Of a stretch of DNA of 64,000 nucleotides, positions 41,606-51,695 are shown piece after piece (within the stretch, counting starts at the first letter, position 1; every line of letters starts with the position of its first letter). A model generated the notes under the pieces. It had not been told where the DNA came from, searched no databases, and saw only the letters and a list, made by a program, of their open reading frames with translations. Source of the stretch: Streptomyces sp. NBC_00572 (GTDB lineage: Bacteria > Actinomycetota > Actinomycetes > Streptomycetales > Streptomycetaceae); assembly GCF_026341815.1 (NCBI RefSeq), contig NZ_JAPENX010000001.1, positions 1,178,001-1,242,000 of the forward strand, given 5' to 3'. Made by a program: the position numbers and the translations under genes.

Positions 41606-43261
41606 TCAGGTACGGCGGGCCAGGCCGCGCAGTCGGCCGCTCCCGGCCGCGAGGAGGGTCTGGACCCCGGTGAGGCGGAGGGGCTGGGCGAGGACGGCGA
41701 AGACGGTGAGGACGGTCAGCGCGCCGGCGAGCCCGGAGGGTACGGCTCCGGCGGGACCGGTGAGGTCGGTGACGAGGAGCCCGTAACCGGCGGCGGGCAC
41801 GGCGGCGGACATCAGCCGCACGAGCGCGGAGACGGAGCCGCCGGAGCCGGCGCCCTCGTCCTTCGCGCCGTCTCCCTTGAGCCGCCTCCCGAGCACGTAC
41901 GCCGTGAGTCCCCAGCCCGCCCAGAGCGCGAGCGAGTATCCGGCGGCCATGCCGGCGACGGCCCAGCGCGTGGGCAGGTAGTGGTAGGCGGCGAACGACA
42001 GCGCGGCGTTGAGCCCGGCGATCACCAGGTTGAGCAGGAACGGGGTGCGGGTGTCCCGCAGCGCGTAGAACGCGCGCGTGCACACGTACTGCCCGGAGAG
42101 GGCGACGAGGCCGGGCGCGAAGGCCATCAGGATCCAGGACATGGCGCGGATGTCGTCGCCGCTGGTCGCCCCGTACCGGAAGACGACCGTCATCAGCGGG
42201 ACGGCGAGCGCGAGGAGGGCGCAGGCCGCCGGGACGACGGCGGCCTGGCTGGTCCGCAGGGCGTACGAGACGTCCCGCCGGACCCCCGCGAGATCGCCGT
42301 CGGCGGCCGCGCCGCTCATCCGGGGCAGCAGCGCGGTGACGAGGGAGACCGTGATGATGCCGTGCGGGACGCTCCACAGCAGATAGGCGTTGTTGTACGC
42401 GGCGAGACCGCCGCCGCTGACCGTGTCGCCCGCCGAGGTGGCGAGCAGGGTGGTCACCCAGTACGCGCCCTGGTTGGTGAGGACGAGGAGCACCAGCCAG
42501 CCGGCCGAGCGGAGCGGTTGGGCGAGGCCGCTGCCGCGCCAGTCGAAGCGGGGCCGCCAGCGGAAGCGGGCGGCGCGCAGCGAGGGGACGAGGGCGAGGG
42601 CCTGGAGCACGATGCCGGCGGTGGTGCCCCAGCCGAGGAGGGCGGTCTCCCCGGGGGTGAGGGCGCCGCCGTCACCGACCACGAGGAAGAGGGCGAAGAC
42701 GGAGACGACGACCACGTTGTTGAGGACGGGGGTCCACATCATGGCGCCGAAGCGGCCTCGGGCGTTGAGGACCTGTCCGAGCAGGGTGAAGAGGCCGAGG
42801 AAGAAGATCTGCGGCAGGCACGCGCGCGCGAAGGCGATCGTCATCTCCCGCTGATCGCCGACGTAGTCGGTGTAGGTGTCGACGATCAGCGGCGCTGCGA
42901 ACACCGCGCCGGCCGTGAGGGCGACGAGGGCGAGCGCGCACAGGGTGAGCAGTCGGTCGGTGTAGGCGACTCCGCCGTCCTCGTGCTCCTTGGCGGCCTT
43001 GACCAGCTCGGGGACGAAGACGGCGTTGAGGGCGCCGCCGAGGAGGAGGGTGTAGATGATCGTGGGGACGGTGTTGCCGACCGCGTAGCCGTCGGCGACG
43101 GATGCGGCGCCGAGCGCCGCGGCGACGACGGAGGCGCGGACGAAACCGGTGGCGCGCGAGACGAGCGACCCGGCGGCCATGAGCGCACCGCTGCGCAGCG
43201 CGGACGGCTTGGCCTTCGCCCGGCCCCTGCCGGGCCTTTCGGCGGTGAGCGTGGCCGTCAT
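41606..43261 (-). CDS. murJ: MurJ-type lipid II flippase (MOP family)
   Basis: 551 residues, 14 helices. Characteristic stretches: GSLVSRATGFVRASVVAAALG in helix 1, GALNAVFVPELVKA, the basic central-cavity residues, GYSLALWAGWGLTAYVLGRRL. It would flip lipid-linked peptidoglycan precursor across the membrane. It is shorter than the Streptomyces MurJ near the origin, which has a long extra cytoplasmic part, so this may be a second, accessory copy; that comparison is from memory. ATG overlaps the FemX stop (ATGA), coupling the two cell-wall genes. Confidence 0.87.
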   Translation of the reverse strand: MTATLTAERPGRGRAKAKPSALRSGALMAAGSLVSRATGFVRASVVAAALGAASVADGYAVGNTVPTIIYTLLLGGALNAVFVPELVKAAKEHEDGGVAYTDRLLTLCALALVALTAGAVFAAPLIVDTYTDYVGDQREMTIAFARACLPQIFFLGLFTLLGQVLNARGRFGAMMWTPVLNNVVVVSVFALFLVVGDGGALTPGETALLGWGTTAGIVLQALALVPSLRAARFRWRPRFDWRGSGLAQPLRSAGWLVLLVLTNQGAYWVTTLLATSAGDTVSGGGLAAYNNAYLLWSVPHGIITVSLVTALLPRMSGAAADGDLAGVRRDVSYALRTSQAAVVPAACALLALAVPLMTVVFRYGATSGDDIRAMSWILMAFAPGLVALSGQYVCTRAFYALRDTRTPFLLNLVIAGLNAALSFAAYHYLPTRWAVAGMAAGYSLALWAGWGLTAYVLGRRLKGDGAKDEGAGSGGSVSALVRLMSAAVPAAGYGLLVTDLTGPAGAVPSGLAGALTVLTVFAVLAQPLRLTGVQTLLAAGSGRLRGLARRT

Positions 43262-44433
43262 CGGCGGGCCAGATACGCCTGGAAGGCGCGGAACAGCGCG
43301 TGGTTGGTCGTGCCTTGCATCGGTGTCTCCCACTCCCCCAGCGTCTCGACGACCTGTCCGCCCGTGCCGAGCTTCCAGCGGAGCAGCCCGTGGGCGCGGT
43401 CGCCCGGATCGAGGGTGGAGGGTACCCCGCGCAGGTCGTAGACGGCGGCGCCGAGGGCGTGGGCGTCGAGCAGCATGCGCCACTGGAGGGCGTTGGAGGG
43501 GCGGACCTCGCGGCGGTGATCGGCGGAGGCGCCGGTCTGGTACCAGACGCGTCCGCCGACGGTGACCATGGTGTGGGCGGCGAGGATCTCGCCCTCGTGG
43601 CGGGCGAGGTAGAGCTTCATGCGGCCGGGGTGTTCGGCGTTGAGGACGGCGTACTGCCGCTCGTAGTACGCGAGGGAGCGGCCGAGGCGGAACCCGTCGC
43701 GCTCCTCGGTGATGCGGAGCAGCCGGTAGAACTCGGGCAGGTCGGCGGCGGATCCGACGGTGATCTCCACGCCGGACTTGCGGGCCTTGCGGACGTTGCG
43801 CCGCCACTCCTGGTTGAGGCCGTTCCACAGGTCGTCGGGGGTGCGCCCGGTGAGCGGCACCTGGAAGACGTGCCGGGGCTGGGCGTCGGCGCCGTCCTCC
43901 GACTCCCCGCCGCAGCGCCGCCAGCCCCGCGCCCGGAGGCGTTCGGCGACGGCGGTACCCAGCGGGTCGACCTCGTCGGCGAGGACGTCGGAGAGCCGAC
44001 GACCGGGCCCGGTGGCGGCCTTGACGGTGGCGGCGTTCCACCGACGGTAGGCGGGCCCGGGGCCTATGCGTACGGCGAAGGCGCCGCAGGAGCGCAGATG
44101 CCCGAGCAGCGGGGCGAGCCAGCTGTCGACGTCGGGATCGGACCAGTCGGCGACGGGCCCTTCGGGGAGGTAGGCGAAGTACTTGCGGGTGCCGGGAAAG
44201 GGCCGCATGAGGACGAGGGCGACTCCGGTCAGCTCGCCGGACTCGGGCCCCCAGCCGACCAGTTGGTGCTGCCAGCCGTCCTTCACCTGGGCCCAGGCGG
44301 GGACTTGGAGGAAGCTGGGCCCGTCCGCACCGGAGCGGGACGCGAGGAAGGCACGGTAGACCTCGGGGGTCACTTGGCCGAGCCGCAGGGAGCGGCGCTC
44401 AGTGGGTGCGGCCGTCACGAGCAGGGCTGACAC
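43258..44433 (-). CDS. FemX/FemAB-type aminoacyltransferase (lipid II interpeptide bridge)
   Basis: 391 residues with two GNAT-like subdomains. Features: FLQVPAWAQVKDGWQHQLVGW, FAYLPEGPVADW, NGLNQEWRRNVRKARKSGVE, R-TEERDGF, and DLRGVPSTLDPGDRAHGLLRWK, which is the family pattern. FemX adds the first glycine to the Lys/DAP side chain of lipid II using Gly-tRNA, at the inner membrane face. GTG 44433 has AAGGAGG about 8 nt ahead. It is coupled to murJ, so one operon makes the modified precursor and flips it. Confidence 0.9.
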   Translation of the reverse strand: MSALLVTAAPTERRSLRLGQVTPEVYRAFLASRSGADGPSFLQVPAWAQVKDGWQHQLVGWGPESGELTGVALVLMRPFPGTRKYFAYLPEGPVADWSDPDVDSWLAPLLGHLRSCGAFAVRIGPGPAYRRWNAATVKAATGPGRRLSDVLADEVDPLGTAVAERLRARGWRRCGGESEDGADAQPRHVFQVPLTGRTPDDLWNGLNQEWRRNVRKARKSGVEITVGSAADLPEFYRLLRITEERDGFRLGRSLAYYERQYAVLNAEHPGRMKLYLARHEGEILAAHTMVTVGGRVWYQTGASADHRREVRPSNALQWRMLLDAHALGAAVYDLRGVPSTLDPGDRAHGLLRWKLGTGGQVVETLGEWETPMQGTTNHALFRAFQAYLARR

Positions 44434-44643
44434 AACGGGAGCCTCCTTGTTCCGCCCCTCGGTGGTGGGGCGCACAGCAGGCTCACAGCCGAATTCGACC
44501 GAGTCGCGCGGCGAATGTGACCGGACGATGACCGTTTTGCCGCAGCCCTTGTCACATGGGCCTCCGGCCGACTCGGGGCGCCGGGAGCGACCTACAGTCC
44601 GAAACATCCCACTCGCCACTCCCTCACTCTGCGGAGGTCTTCC

Positions 44644-45822
44644 GTGCTGCGCATACGCACATCCCGTCCCGTTCTCGCGGCCGTAGCGCTGAGCGTCTCC
44701 CTCACGGCCTGCACGGCACAGGCCGCGAGTGGTCCCGGAGGGACCGAGGCCCCGGCGTCGAACGCGTCGAAGGGTCAGCCGGCGAAGGTGACGGTCGTGG
44801 ACCCGGCGGCCGGTCTCCCGGTGACGGTGACCGCGACGGGCGGCACGATCGCCGAGGTGAAGGTCGTGGACGCGGACGGCGGTTCGCTCGCCGGGCGCGC
44901 GGGCGCGGGCGGCACCCGCTGGGTCTCCGACCGCAAGGCCGCGCCGGGGACCGCGTACACCGTGGAGGTCACCTCCCGGGGCGCCGACGGCAAGGAGTCG
45001 ACGACCAAGTCCTCCTTCGAGACGGCCGAGGCGGACAAGGTCAACAAGCTCACCCTCGCCCCCGGCAAGAACACCACCGTCGGCATCGCCCACCCCCTCT
45101 CGATCGTCTTCGACCTCCCGGTCACGAAGAAGGCGGACGTGGAGAAGCAGCTCAAGGTGACCACCTCGAACGCGACCGAGGGTTCCTGGGGCTGGGTCAA
45201 GGACTACTCGGGCCGGGACAGGGCGGACTGGCGCCCCCGTACGTACTGGAAGCCCGGCACGAAGGTCACCCTGCAAGCCGACCTGAACGGCACGGACTCG
45301 GGCGGCGGCTGGTTCGTACGGGATTACCGGACCGGCTTCACCATCGGCGCGGCGCAGATCGTCAAGGTCGACCTCGACCGGCACAAGCTCACCGTGAACA
45401 AGGACGGCCGCACGGTCCGCACGATCCCGGTCTCCGGCGGCACACCGGGCGGCGACAAGCGGTCCTGGCGGGGCACGGCCGTGCTGATGGCGAAGGAGGG
45501 CACCATCAACATGAACTCGGAGACCGTCGGGCTCGGGGACGCGTACGACAAGGACGTCGACTACTCGATGCGGCTGACCTGGTCGGGCATGTACGCGCAC
45601 GCGGCCCCGTGGAACGCGGCGTACTTCGGCAACGCCAACAAGAGCTCGGGCTGCATCGGCATGAGCGACGAGAACGCCGCGTCCTTCTACGCCGCCGTGA
45701 ACGTCGGCGACCCCTTCGAGATCACCGGCAAGGACACCAAGGGCACCGTCGCCGAGGGCAACGGCTACGGGGCGTGGAACCTGAGCTGGGAGCAGTGGAA
45801 GACGAAGAGCGCGCTCGCCTGA
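44644..45822 (+). CDS. L,D-transpeptidase lipoprotein (YkuD, Ig-like domains)
   Basis: 392 residues. Lipobox LTAC (Cys23). Two Ig-like repeats (about 45-135 and 140-235) precede the YkuD domain (about 240-365): QIVKVDLDRHKLTVNKDGR, the catalytic H319 in MYAHAAPWN and C337 in SSGCIGMSDENA; the C-terminal tail ends GAWNLSWEQWKTK. It makes 3-3 cross-links in peptidoglycan, anchored outside the membrane. GTG start with GGAGG 7 nt ahead. It is divergent from femX, another cell-wall gene. Confidence 0.93.
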   Translation: MLRIRTSRPVLAAVALSVSLTACTAQAASGPGGTEAPASNASKGQPAKVTVVDPAAGLPVTVTATGGTIAEVKVVDADGGSLAGRAGAGGTRWVSDRKAAPGTAYTVEVTSRGADGKESTTKSSFETAEADKVNKLTLAPGKNTTVGIAHPLSIVFDLPVTKKADVEKQLKVTTSNATEGSWGWVKDYSGRDRADWRPRTYWKPGTKVTLQADLNGTDSGGGWFVRDYRTGFTIGAAQIVKVDLDRHKLTVNKDGRTVRTIPVSGGTPGGDKRSWRGTAVLMAKEGTINMNSETVGLGDAYDKDVDYSMRLTWSGMYAHAAPWNAAYFGNANKSSGCIGMSDENAASFYAAVNVGDPFEITGKDTKGTVAEGNGYGAWNLSWEQWKTKSALA

Positions 45823-45841
45823 AGCGCCGGCCCGGGGCTGC

Positions 45842-46543
45842 TCAGGCGAGCGCCGGCCCTTCGGCCGGGTCCTCTCGGCCCAGGGCCTTGCGCCAGTCCC
45901 GCATCTCCCAGATCAGGACCTCCGCATCGGTCGTGGCGACGAGCGTGTGTCCCCCGGCGTCCGTGATCCGGGCCGCGTCGCCGGAGGACAGCGGCTCCCC
46001 GTCGAGCCCGACCGTGCCGCGGACGACATGGACGTACGCGAAATCGGCGTCCGGTACGGCGACCCTCTCGCCCTCCGCCGGCCGGCGGACGTGCAGCCGC
46101 GCGTCCGCCGCCGGGAGGTCGTACGGCTCCGCGAGCCCGCGCACCACCTCGTACGAGGGCTCCCCGCCCGGCGACAGCGGTGCGAGCCACATCTGCACGA
46201 AGACCAGCGGCACCTCGGCGTCGTTGCGCTCCACATGTCGGACTCCCCCCGCGGAGCCGAGCCGCTGGAGGTCGCCGGGGCGGACGACCGTGGTGTGGCC
46301 GGCGGTGTCGTGGTGGGTGAGTTCCCCCTCGACGACCCAGGTGACGATCTCGGTGTGACTGTGCGGATGCTCGTCGAAGCCCGCGCCGGGCGCGAGCCGC
46401 TCCTCGTTGCAGGCGAGGAGCGCGCCGAAGCGGAGGTTGTCGGGGTCGTAGTGCGGCCCGAAGGACAGGGCGTGCCGGGTCTCGATCCCGGCGCCCGGGT
46501 CACCCCCGGGGTACCGCTCCGCCGCGCGCTGGATGCGTATCAC
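45842..46543 (-). CDS. pirin family protein
   Basis: 233 residues, two cupin domains. Metal ligands H59, H61, H63 and E65 in DEHPHSHTEIVTWV, with GELTHHDTAGH and the GVRHVERNDAE strand. The C-terminal cupin contains FAYVHVVRGTVGLDGEPL. Pirins are iron-binding redox proteins, some with quercetinase activity, cytoplasmic. GTG 46543 lies 7 nt after TACCGT, with only AGGGG between, so it is probably a leaderless start. Convergent with the L,D-transpeptidase gene 19 bases away. Confidence 0.88.
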   Translation of the reverse strand: MIRIQRAAERYPGGDPGAGIETRHALSFGPHYDPDNLRFGALLACNEERLAPGAGFDEHPHSHTEIVTWVVEGELTHHDTAGHTTVVRPGDLQRLGSAGGVRHVERNDAEVPLVFVQMWLAPLSPGGEPSYEVVRGLAEPYDLPAADARLHVRRPAEGERVAVPDADFAYVHVVRGTVGLDGEPLSSGDAARITDAGGHTLVATTDAEVLIWEMRDWRKALGREDPAEGPALA

Positions 46544-46716
46544 GGCCCCTACGGTAGTGCGGCCTCCCCGCGTGCGCCGGGCGCCGACGCGAGGCGCGGC
46601 CGGCAACGGCCCGAGGGTGCGGCCGGACCACGGCGCGAGGGCGGACCGGGACCCCGCCGGAGGCGAACCCGCCCCGACCCCGCACACTGCCGTCCCGATA
46701 AGGCAGTCTTGTCCAC

Positions 46717-47898
46717 GTGCCAGAACCCACGAACGCCCCTCACCCGCACGCCGCGACCCTGAAGCGCCTCGAACAGTCCTCCGGGCGGCTCGCCGCCAAC
46801 GCCATTGCCCGCATGGACGAGACGCTGCCCTGGTACCGGGCGATGCCGCCCGAGAACCGGTCGTGGATCGGTCTGGTCGCCCAGGCCGGTATCGCCGCGT
46901 TCACCGAGTGGTTCCGGCACCCGGAGACCCCGCAGGCCATCTCGACGGACGTCTTCGGCACCGCGCCCCGCGAGCTGACCCGCGCGATCACCCTGCGCCA
47001 GACCGTGGAGATGGTGCGCACCACCATCGAGGTCATGGAGACGGCGATCGAGGAGGTCGCCGCCCCCGGCGACGAGTCCATCCTCCGCGAGGCGCTCCTC
47101 GTCTACGCCCGGGAGATCGCCTTCGCGACGGCCCAGGTGTACGCGCAGGCCGCCGAGGCGCGGGGCGCCTGGGACGCCCGCCTGGAATCGCTCGTGGTGA
47201 ACGCGGTCCTCTCCGGCGAGGCCGACGAGGGCGCGGTCTCGCGCGCGGCGGCGCTCGGCTGGAACTCCCCGGACCATGTGTGCGTGATCCTCGGTACGGC
47301 CCCCGACGGCGACAGCGAGCTCACCGTGGAGGCGATCCGCCGCGCGGCCCGCCACGCCAAGCTCCAGGTCCTCACCGGTGTCCTCGGCAACCGTCTGGTC
47401 GTCATCGCCGGCGGCAACGACAATCCGCTGGCCGTGGCCAAGGCCCTGATCGGCCCGTATGCCGCGGGCCCGGTCGTCGCGGGCCCCGTCGTCCCCGACC
47501 TGCTGGCCGCGACCCGCTCCGCGCAGGCCGCCGCGGCGGGCCTGAAGGCCTGCTCGGCCTGGCAGGACGCTCCCCGCCCGGTCCTCGCGGACGATCTCCT
47601 GCCGGAGCGCGCCATCGCCTCCGACCCTTCGGCGCGCGAGCAGCTGGTGGAGGAGATCTACAGACCGCTGGAGGAAGCGGGCTCGGCGCTCCTTGAAACT
47701 CTCAGTGTCTATCTGGAGCAGGCCAGCAGCCTGGAAGGCGCGGCCCGGATGTTGTTCGTGCACCCCAACACCGTGCGCTACCGGCTTCGACGTGTGACCG
47801 ACGTCACCGGCTGGTCACCCTCCGATGTACGTTCCGCGTTCACGCTGCGGATCGCGCTCATTCTGGGGCGCTTGGCCGACGGAGATCAGCAGTCCTAG
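46717..47898 (+). CDS. fasR: FasR, PucR/CdaR-type regulator of fatty acid synthesis
   Basis: 393 residues. A GGDEF-like middle region (about 165-260) with DHVCVILGTAPDGDSELT and a C-terminal HTH_30 with SLEGAARMLFVHPNTVRYRLRRV. The position directly ahead of fabD-fabH-acpP-fabF identifies it as FasR, the activator of this operon in S. coelicolor. It binds the fab promoter; its ligand is uncertain. GTG start. Upstream, about 170 bases separate it from the divergent pirin gene. Cytoplasmic, DNA-binding. Confidence 0.9.
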   Translation: MPEPTNAPHPHAATLKRLEQSSGRLAANAIARMDETLPWYRAMPPENRSWIGLVAQAGIAAFTEWFRHPETPQAISTDVFGTAPRELTRAITLRQTVEMVRTTIEVMETAIEEVAAPGDESILREALLVYAREIAFATAQVYAQAAEARGAWDARLESLVVNAVLSGEADEGAVSRAAALGWNSPDHVCVILGTAPDGDSELTVEAIRRAARHAKLQVLTGVLGNRLVVIAGGNDNPLAVAKALIGPYAAGPVVAGPVVPDLLAATRSAQAAAAGLKACSAWQDAPRPVLADDLLPERAIASDPSAREQLVEEIYRPLEEAGSALLETLSVYLEQASSLEGAARMLFVHPNTVRYRLRRVTDVTGWSPSDVRSAFTLRIALILGRLADGDQQS

Positions 47899-47981
47899 AC
47901 TTTTGTCGAACACCAACAATTCCCCCGACGGTTCTTCGTCCCTGTCCCCACGGGCGCTCGGAGCCGTCCCCAAGAGAGAGT

Positions 47982-48929
47982 GTGAGGGTGCTCGTACTCG
48001 TCGCTCCCGGCCAAGGCGCTCAGACGCCCGGCTTCCTGACTCCCTGGCTCGAACTCCCCGGCGCCGCCGACCGCATCGCGGCCTGGTCGGACGCCATCGG
48101 GCTCGACCTCGCCCACTACGGCACGAAGGCGGACGCGGACGAGATCCGTGACACCGCCGTGGCCCAGCCGCTCCTCGTCGCCGCCGGCCTGCTGTCCGCC
48201 GCCGCGCTCGGCGACGGGTCCTCCGCCGCGAAGGCGGCGGGCGTCGCCGGCGTCGTCGCCGGTCACAGCGTCGGTGAGTTCACCGCCGCCGTGTTCGCGG
48301 GCGTCCTCGACGACACCGCCGCGCTGCGTCTCGTCCGGACCCGCGGTCTCGCGATGGCCGAGGCCGCCGCGATCACCGAGACCGGCATGTCGGCGCTGCT
48401 CGGCGGCGACCCCGAGGTGTCCGTCGCGCATCTCAAGAAGCTCGGCCTGACCCCGGCCAACGTGAACGGCGCGGGCCAGATCGTGGCCGCCGGCACCATG
48501 GAGCAGCTGGCCGCCCTGGAGGCGGACAAGCCCGAGGGTGTCCGCCGGGTCGTCGCGCTCAAGGTCGCCGGTGCCTTCCACACCCACCACATGGCCCCGG
48601 CCGTGGCGAAGCTGGAAGCGGCGGCGAAGGAGCTGTCCCCGGCCGCCCCGACCGTCCGCTACGTGTCCAACAAGGACGGGCAGGTCGTCACCGACGGCGC
48701 CGAGGTCGTGGCCCGTCTCGTCGGCCAGGTCGCGAACCCGGTCCGCTGGGACCTGTGCATGGAGACCTTCCAGGCGCTCGGCGCGACCGCGCTGATCGAG
48801 GTGTGCCCCGGCGGCACCCTGACCGGCATCGCCAAGCGCGCCCTGCCGGGCGTGGCCACGGTCGCTCTCAAGACTCCCGACGACCTCGACGCGGCCCGTA
48901 CGCTCATCTCTGAGCACGCGGCCGTCTGA
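47982..48929 (+). CDS. fabD: malonyl-CoA:ACP malonyltransferase
   Basis: 315 residues. Nucleophile S96 in VVAGHSVGEFTAAVFAG, oxyanion Q11 region PGQGAQTPGF, R in VRTRGLAM, and the catalytic His in VAGAFHTHHMAPA. It loads malonate onto ACP for the dissociated type II fatty acid synthase. GTG 47982 behind AAGAGAG; a GTG six bases on is also possible. The 83-base gap after fasR is AT-rich around 47901-47920 (with TTGT and ACAA halves) and is the likely promoter and FasR contact region of fabD-fabH-acpP-fabF. Confidence 0.95.
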   Translation: MRVLVLVAPGQGAQTPGFLTPWLELPGAADRIAAWSDAIGLDLAHYGTKADADEIRDTAVAQPLLVAAGLLSAAALGDGSSAAKAAGVAGVVAGHSVGEFTAAVFAGVLDDTAALRLVRTRGLAMAEAAAITETGMSALLGGDPEVSVAHLKKLGLTPANVNGAGQIVAAGTMEQLAALEADKPEGVRRVVALKVAGAFHTHHMAPAVAKLEAAAKELSPAAPTVRYVSNKDGQVVTDGAEVVARLVGQVANPVRWDLCMETFQALGATALIEVCPGGTLTGIAKRALPGVATVALKTPDDLDAARTLISEHAAV

Positions 48930-48947
48930 CAAGGAGTGTCGAGAAGC

Positions 48948-49979
<1,032 letters not shown>

Positions 49980-50035
49980 GCACTCCGGTTCTTCCGGAAG
50001 CCTTTTCCCAAGTAATCACAAGAAGGAGCGCCACC

Positions 50036-50284
50036 ATGGCCGCCACCCAGGACCAGATCGTCGAAGGCCTCGCCGAGATCGTCAACGAGATCGCCGGCAT
50101 CCCGGTCGAGGACGTCCAGCTGGACAAGTCCTTCACCGACGACCTGGACGTCGACTCGCTCTCCATGGTCGAGGTCGTCGTCGCCGCCGAAGAGCGCTTC
50201 GACGTCAAGATCCCGGACGAGGACGTCAAGAACCTCAAGACGGTTGGCGACGCTGCCGACTACATCCTGAAGCACCAGGCCTGA
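50036..50284 (+). CDS. acpP: acyl carrier protein
   Basis: 82 residues, acidic, four-helix. The phosphopantetheine serine is S41 in DDLDVDSLSMVEVVVAAEE. It carries growing acyl chains between FabD, FabH and FabF. AGAAGGAG lies about 7 nt before the ATG. Third gene of the fab operon, 56 bases after fabH. Confidence 0.97.
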   Translation: MAATQDQIVEGLAEIVNEIAGIPVEDVQLDKSFTDDLDVDSLSMVEVVVAAEERFDVKIPDEDVKNLKTVGDAADYILKHQA

Positions 50285-50363
50285 TTCGGCCCTCGCTGAC
50301 TCGGTCCGCCACCCGGCGGTGGCGCCGTATTCCGACCATCACACACATGGAGAACGAATTCCT

Positions 50364-51626
50364 GTGAGCTCGACCAATCGCACCGTGGTCGTCACCGGTA
50401 TCGGCGCAACCACACCGCTGGGTGGCGACTCCGCGTCGACCTGGGAAGGTCTTCTCGCGGGGCGCTCCGGCGTCAAGCCCCTGGAGGGCGAGCGCTTCGC
50501 CGAACTGCCCGTGCAGATCGCCGCGACCGCCGCCGTCGACCCCGGTGACGTCCTGCCCCGCCCGCTCGCCCGCAAGCTGGACCGCTCGGCGCAGTTCGCG
50601 CTGATCGCGGCCCGTGAGGCCTGGGCCGACGCGGGCTACACCGCCCCCGCCGGCGAGGACGAGAAGATCGTGCCCGAGCGGCTCGGTTCCGTCATCGCCT
50701 CCGGCATCGGCGGCGTCACGACTCTGCTCGACCAGTACGACGTGCTGAAGGAGAAGGGCGTTCGCCGCGTCTCCCCGCACACCGTGCCCATGCTCATGCC
50801 GAACAGCCCCTCCGCCAACGTGGGCCTTGAGGTGAACGCCCGGGCGGGCGTCCACACCCCGGTCTCCGCGTGTGCGTCGGGCGCCGAGGCGATCGGCTAC
50901 GCCGTCGAGATGATCCGCACCGGCCGTGCCGACGTGGTCGTCGCCGGCGGTACCGAGGCCGCGATCCACCCGCTGCCGATCGCCGCCTTCGCCAACATGA
51001 TGGCGATGTCCAAGAACAACGACGAGCCGACGAAGGCCTCGCGTCCCTACGACACCGGCCGCGACGGCTTCGTGCTCGGCGAGGGCGCGGGCGTCGTGAT
51101 CCTGGAGTCCGAGGAGCACGCGAAGGCGCGCGGCGCGCGCATCTACTGCGAGGTCCTCGGCCAGGGCCTGTCGGCCGACAGCCACCACATCGCGCAGCCC
51201 GAGCCGACCGGCCGGGGCATCGCCGCCGCGATGCAGAACCTGCTCGACGCGACGGACCTCAAGCCGTCCGAGGTCGTCCACCTGAACGCCCACGCCACGT
51301 CGACGCCGCAGGGTGACGTCGCCGAGATCAAGGCACTGCGGAAGGTGCTGGGCGACGACCTGGACCACGTCGCGATCTCCGCGACGAAGTCGATGACCGG
51401 CCACCTCCTGGGCGGCGCGGGCGGCATCGAGACCGTCGCGACGGTCCTGGCCCTCCACCACCGCCTGGCCCCGCCGACGATCAACATCGACGAGCTGGAC
51501 CCGGACGTCGTCGCGGACATCGTCCGCGACGAGCCCCGCGAACTCCCGCAGGGCACGATCGCCGCGATCAACAACAGCTTCGGCTTCGGCGGCCACAACG
51601 TGGTGCTGGCGTTCCGCACGATCTGA
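50364..51626 (+). CDS. fabF: beta-ketoacyl-ACP synthase II
   Basis: 420 residues from GTG 50364 (MSSTNRTVVVTGIGATTPLG). Catalytic C170 in TPVSACASGAEAIGYA, with the two histidines in HLNAHATSTPQGD and the conserved K-MTGHLLGGAG and FGFGGHNVV. It elongates acyl-ACP. A GGAGAA sits about 11 nt ahead. Last gene of the operon; a very strong hairpin terminator follows. Confidence 0.96.
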   Translation: MSSTNRTVVVTGIGATTPLGGDSASTWEGLLAGRSGVKPLEGERFAELPVQIAATAAVDPGDVLPRPLARKLDRSAQFALIAAREAWADAGYTAPAGEDEKIVPERLGSVIASGIGGVTTLLDQYDVLKEKGVRRVSPHTVPMLMPNSPSANVGLEVNARAGVHTPVSACASGAEAIGYAVEMIRTGRADVVVAGGTEAAIHPLPIAAFANMMAMSKNNDEPTKASRPYDTGRDGFVLGEGAGVVILESEEHAKARGARIYCEVLGQGLSADSHHIAQPEPTGRGIAAAMQNLLDATDLKPSEVVHLNAHATSTPQGDVAEIKALRKVLGDDLDHVAISATKSMTGHLLGGAGGIETVATVLALHHRLAPPTINIDELDPDVVADIVRDEPRELPQGTIAAINNSFGFGGHNVVLAFRTI

Positions 51627-51640
51627 CCTCGCGCCTGACG

Positions 51641-51685
51641 CACGACGGAGGCCCACCCCCTTCCCGGGGGTGGGCCTCCGTCGTG
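51641..51685. terminator. strong terminator after fabF
   Basis: Perfect 20-bp stem (51641-51660 with 51666-51685, arm CACGACGGAGGCCCACCCCC) and a 5-nt loop, between the convergent fabF and beta-propeller genes. Confidence 0.9.
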
Positions 51686-51695
51686 TTCCGAGGTG

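Noticed and set aside
47903..47919. Defined FasR operator (TTGT-N9-ACAA) before fabD
   Set aside because: The halves are only 4 bases; the location is right, but the site cannot be supported from sequence alone.
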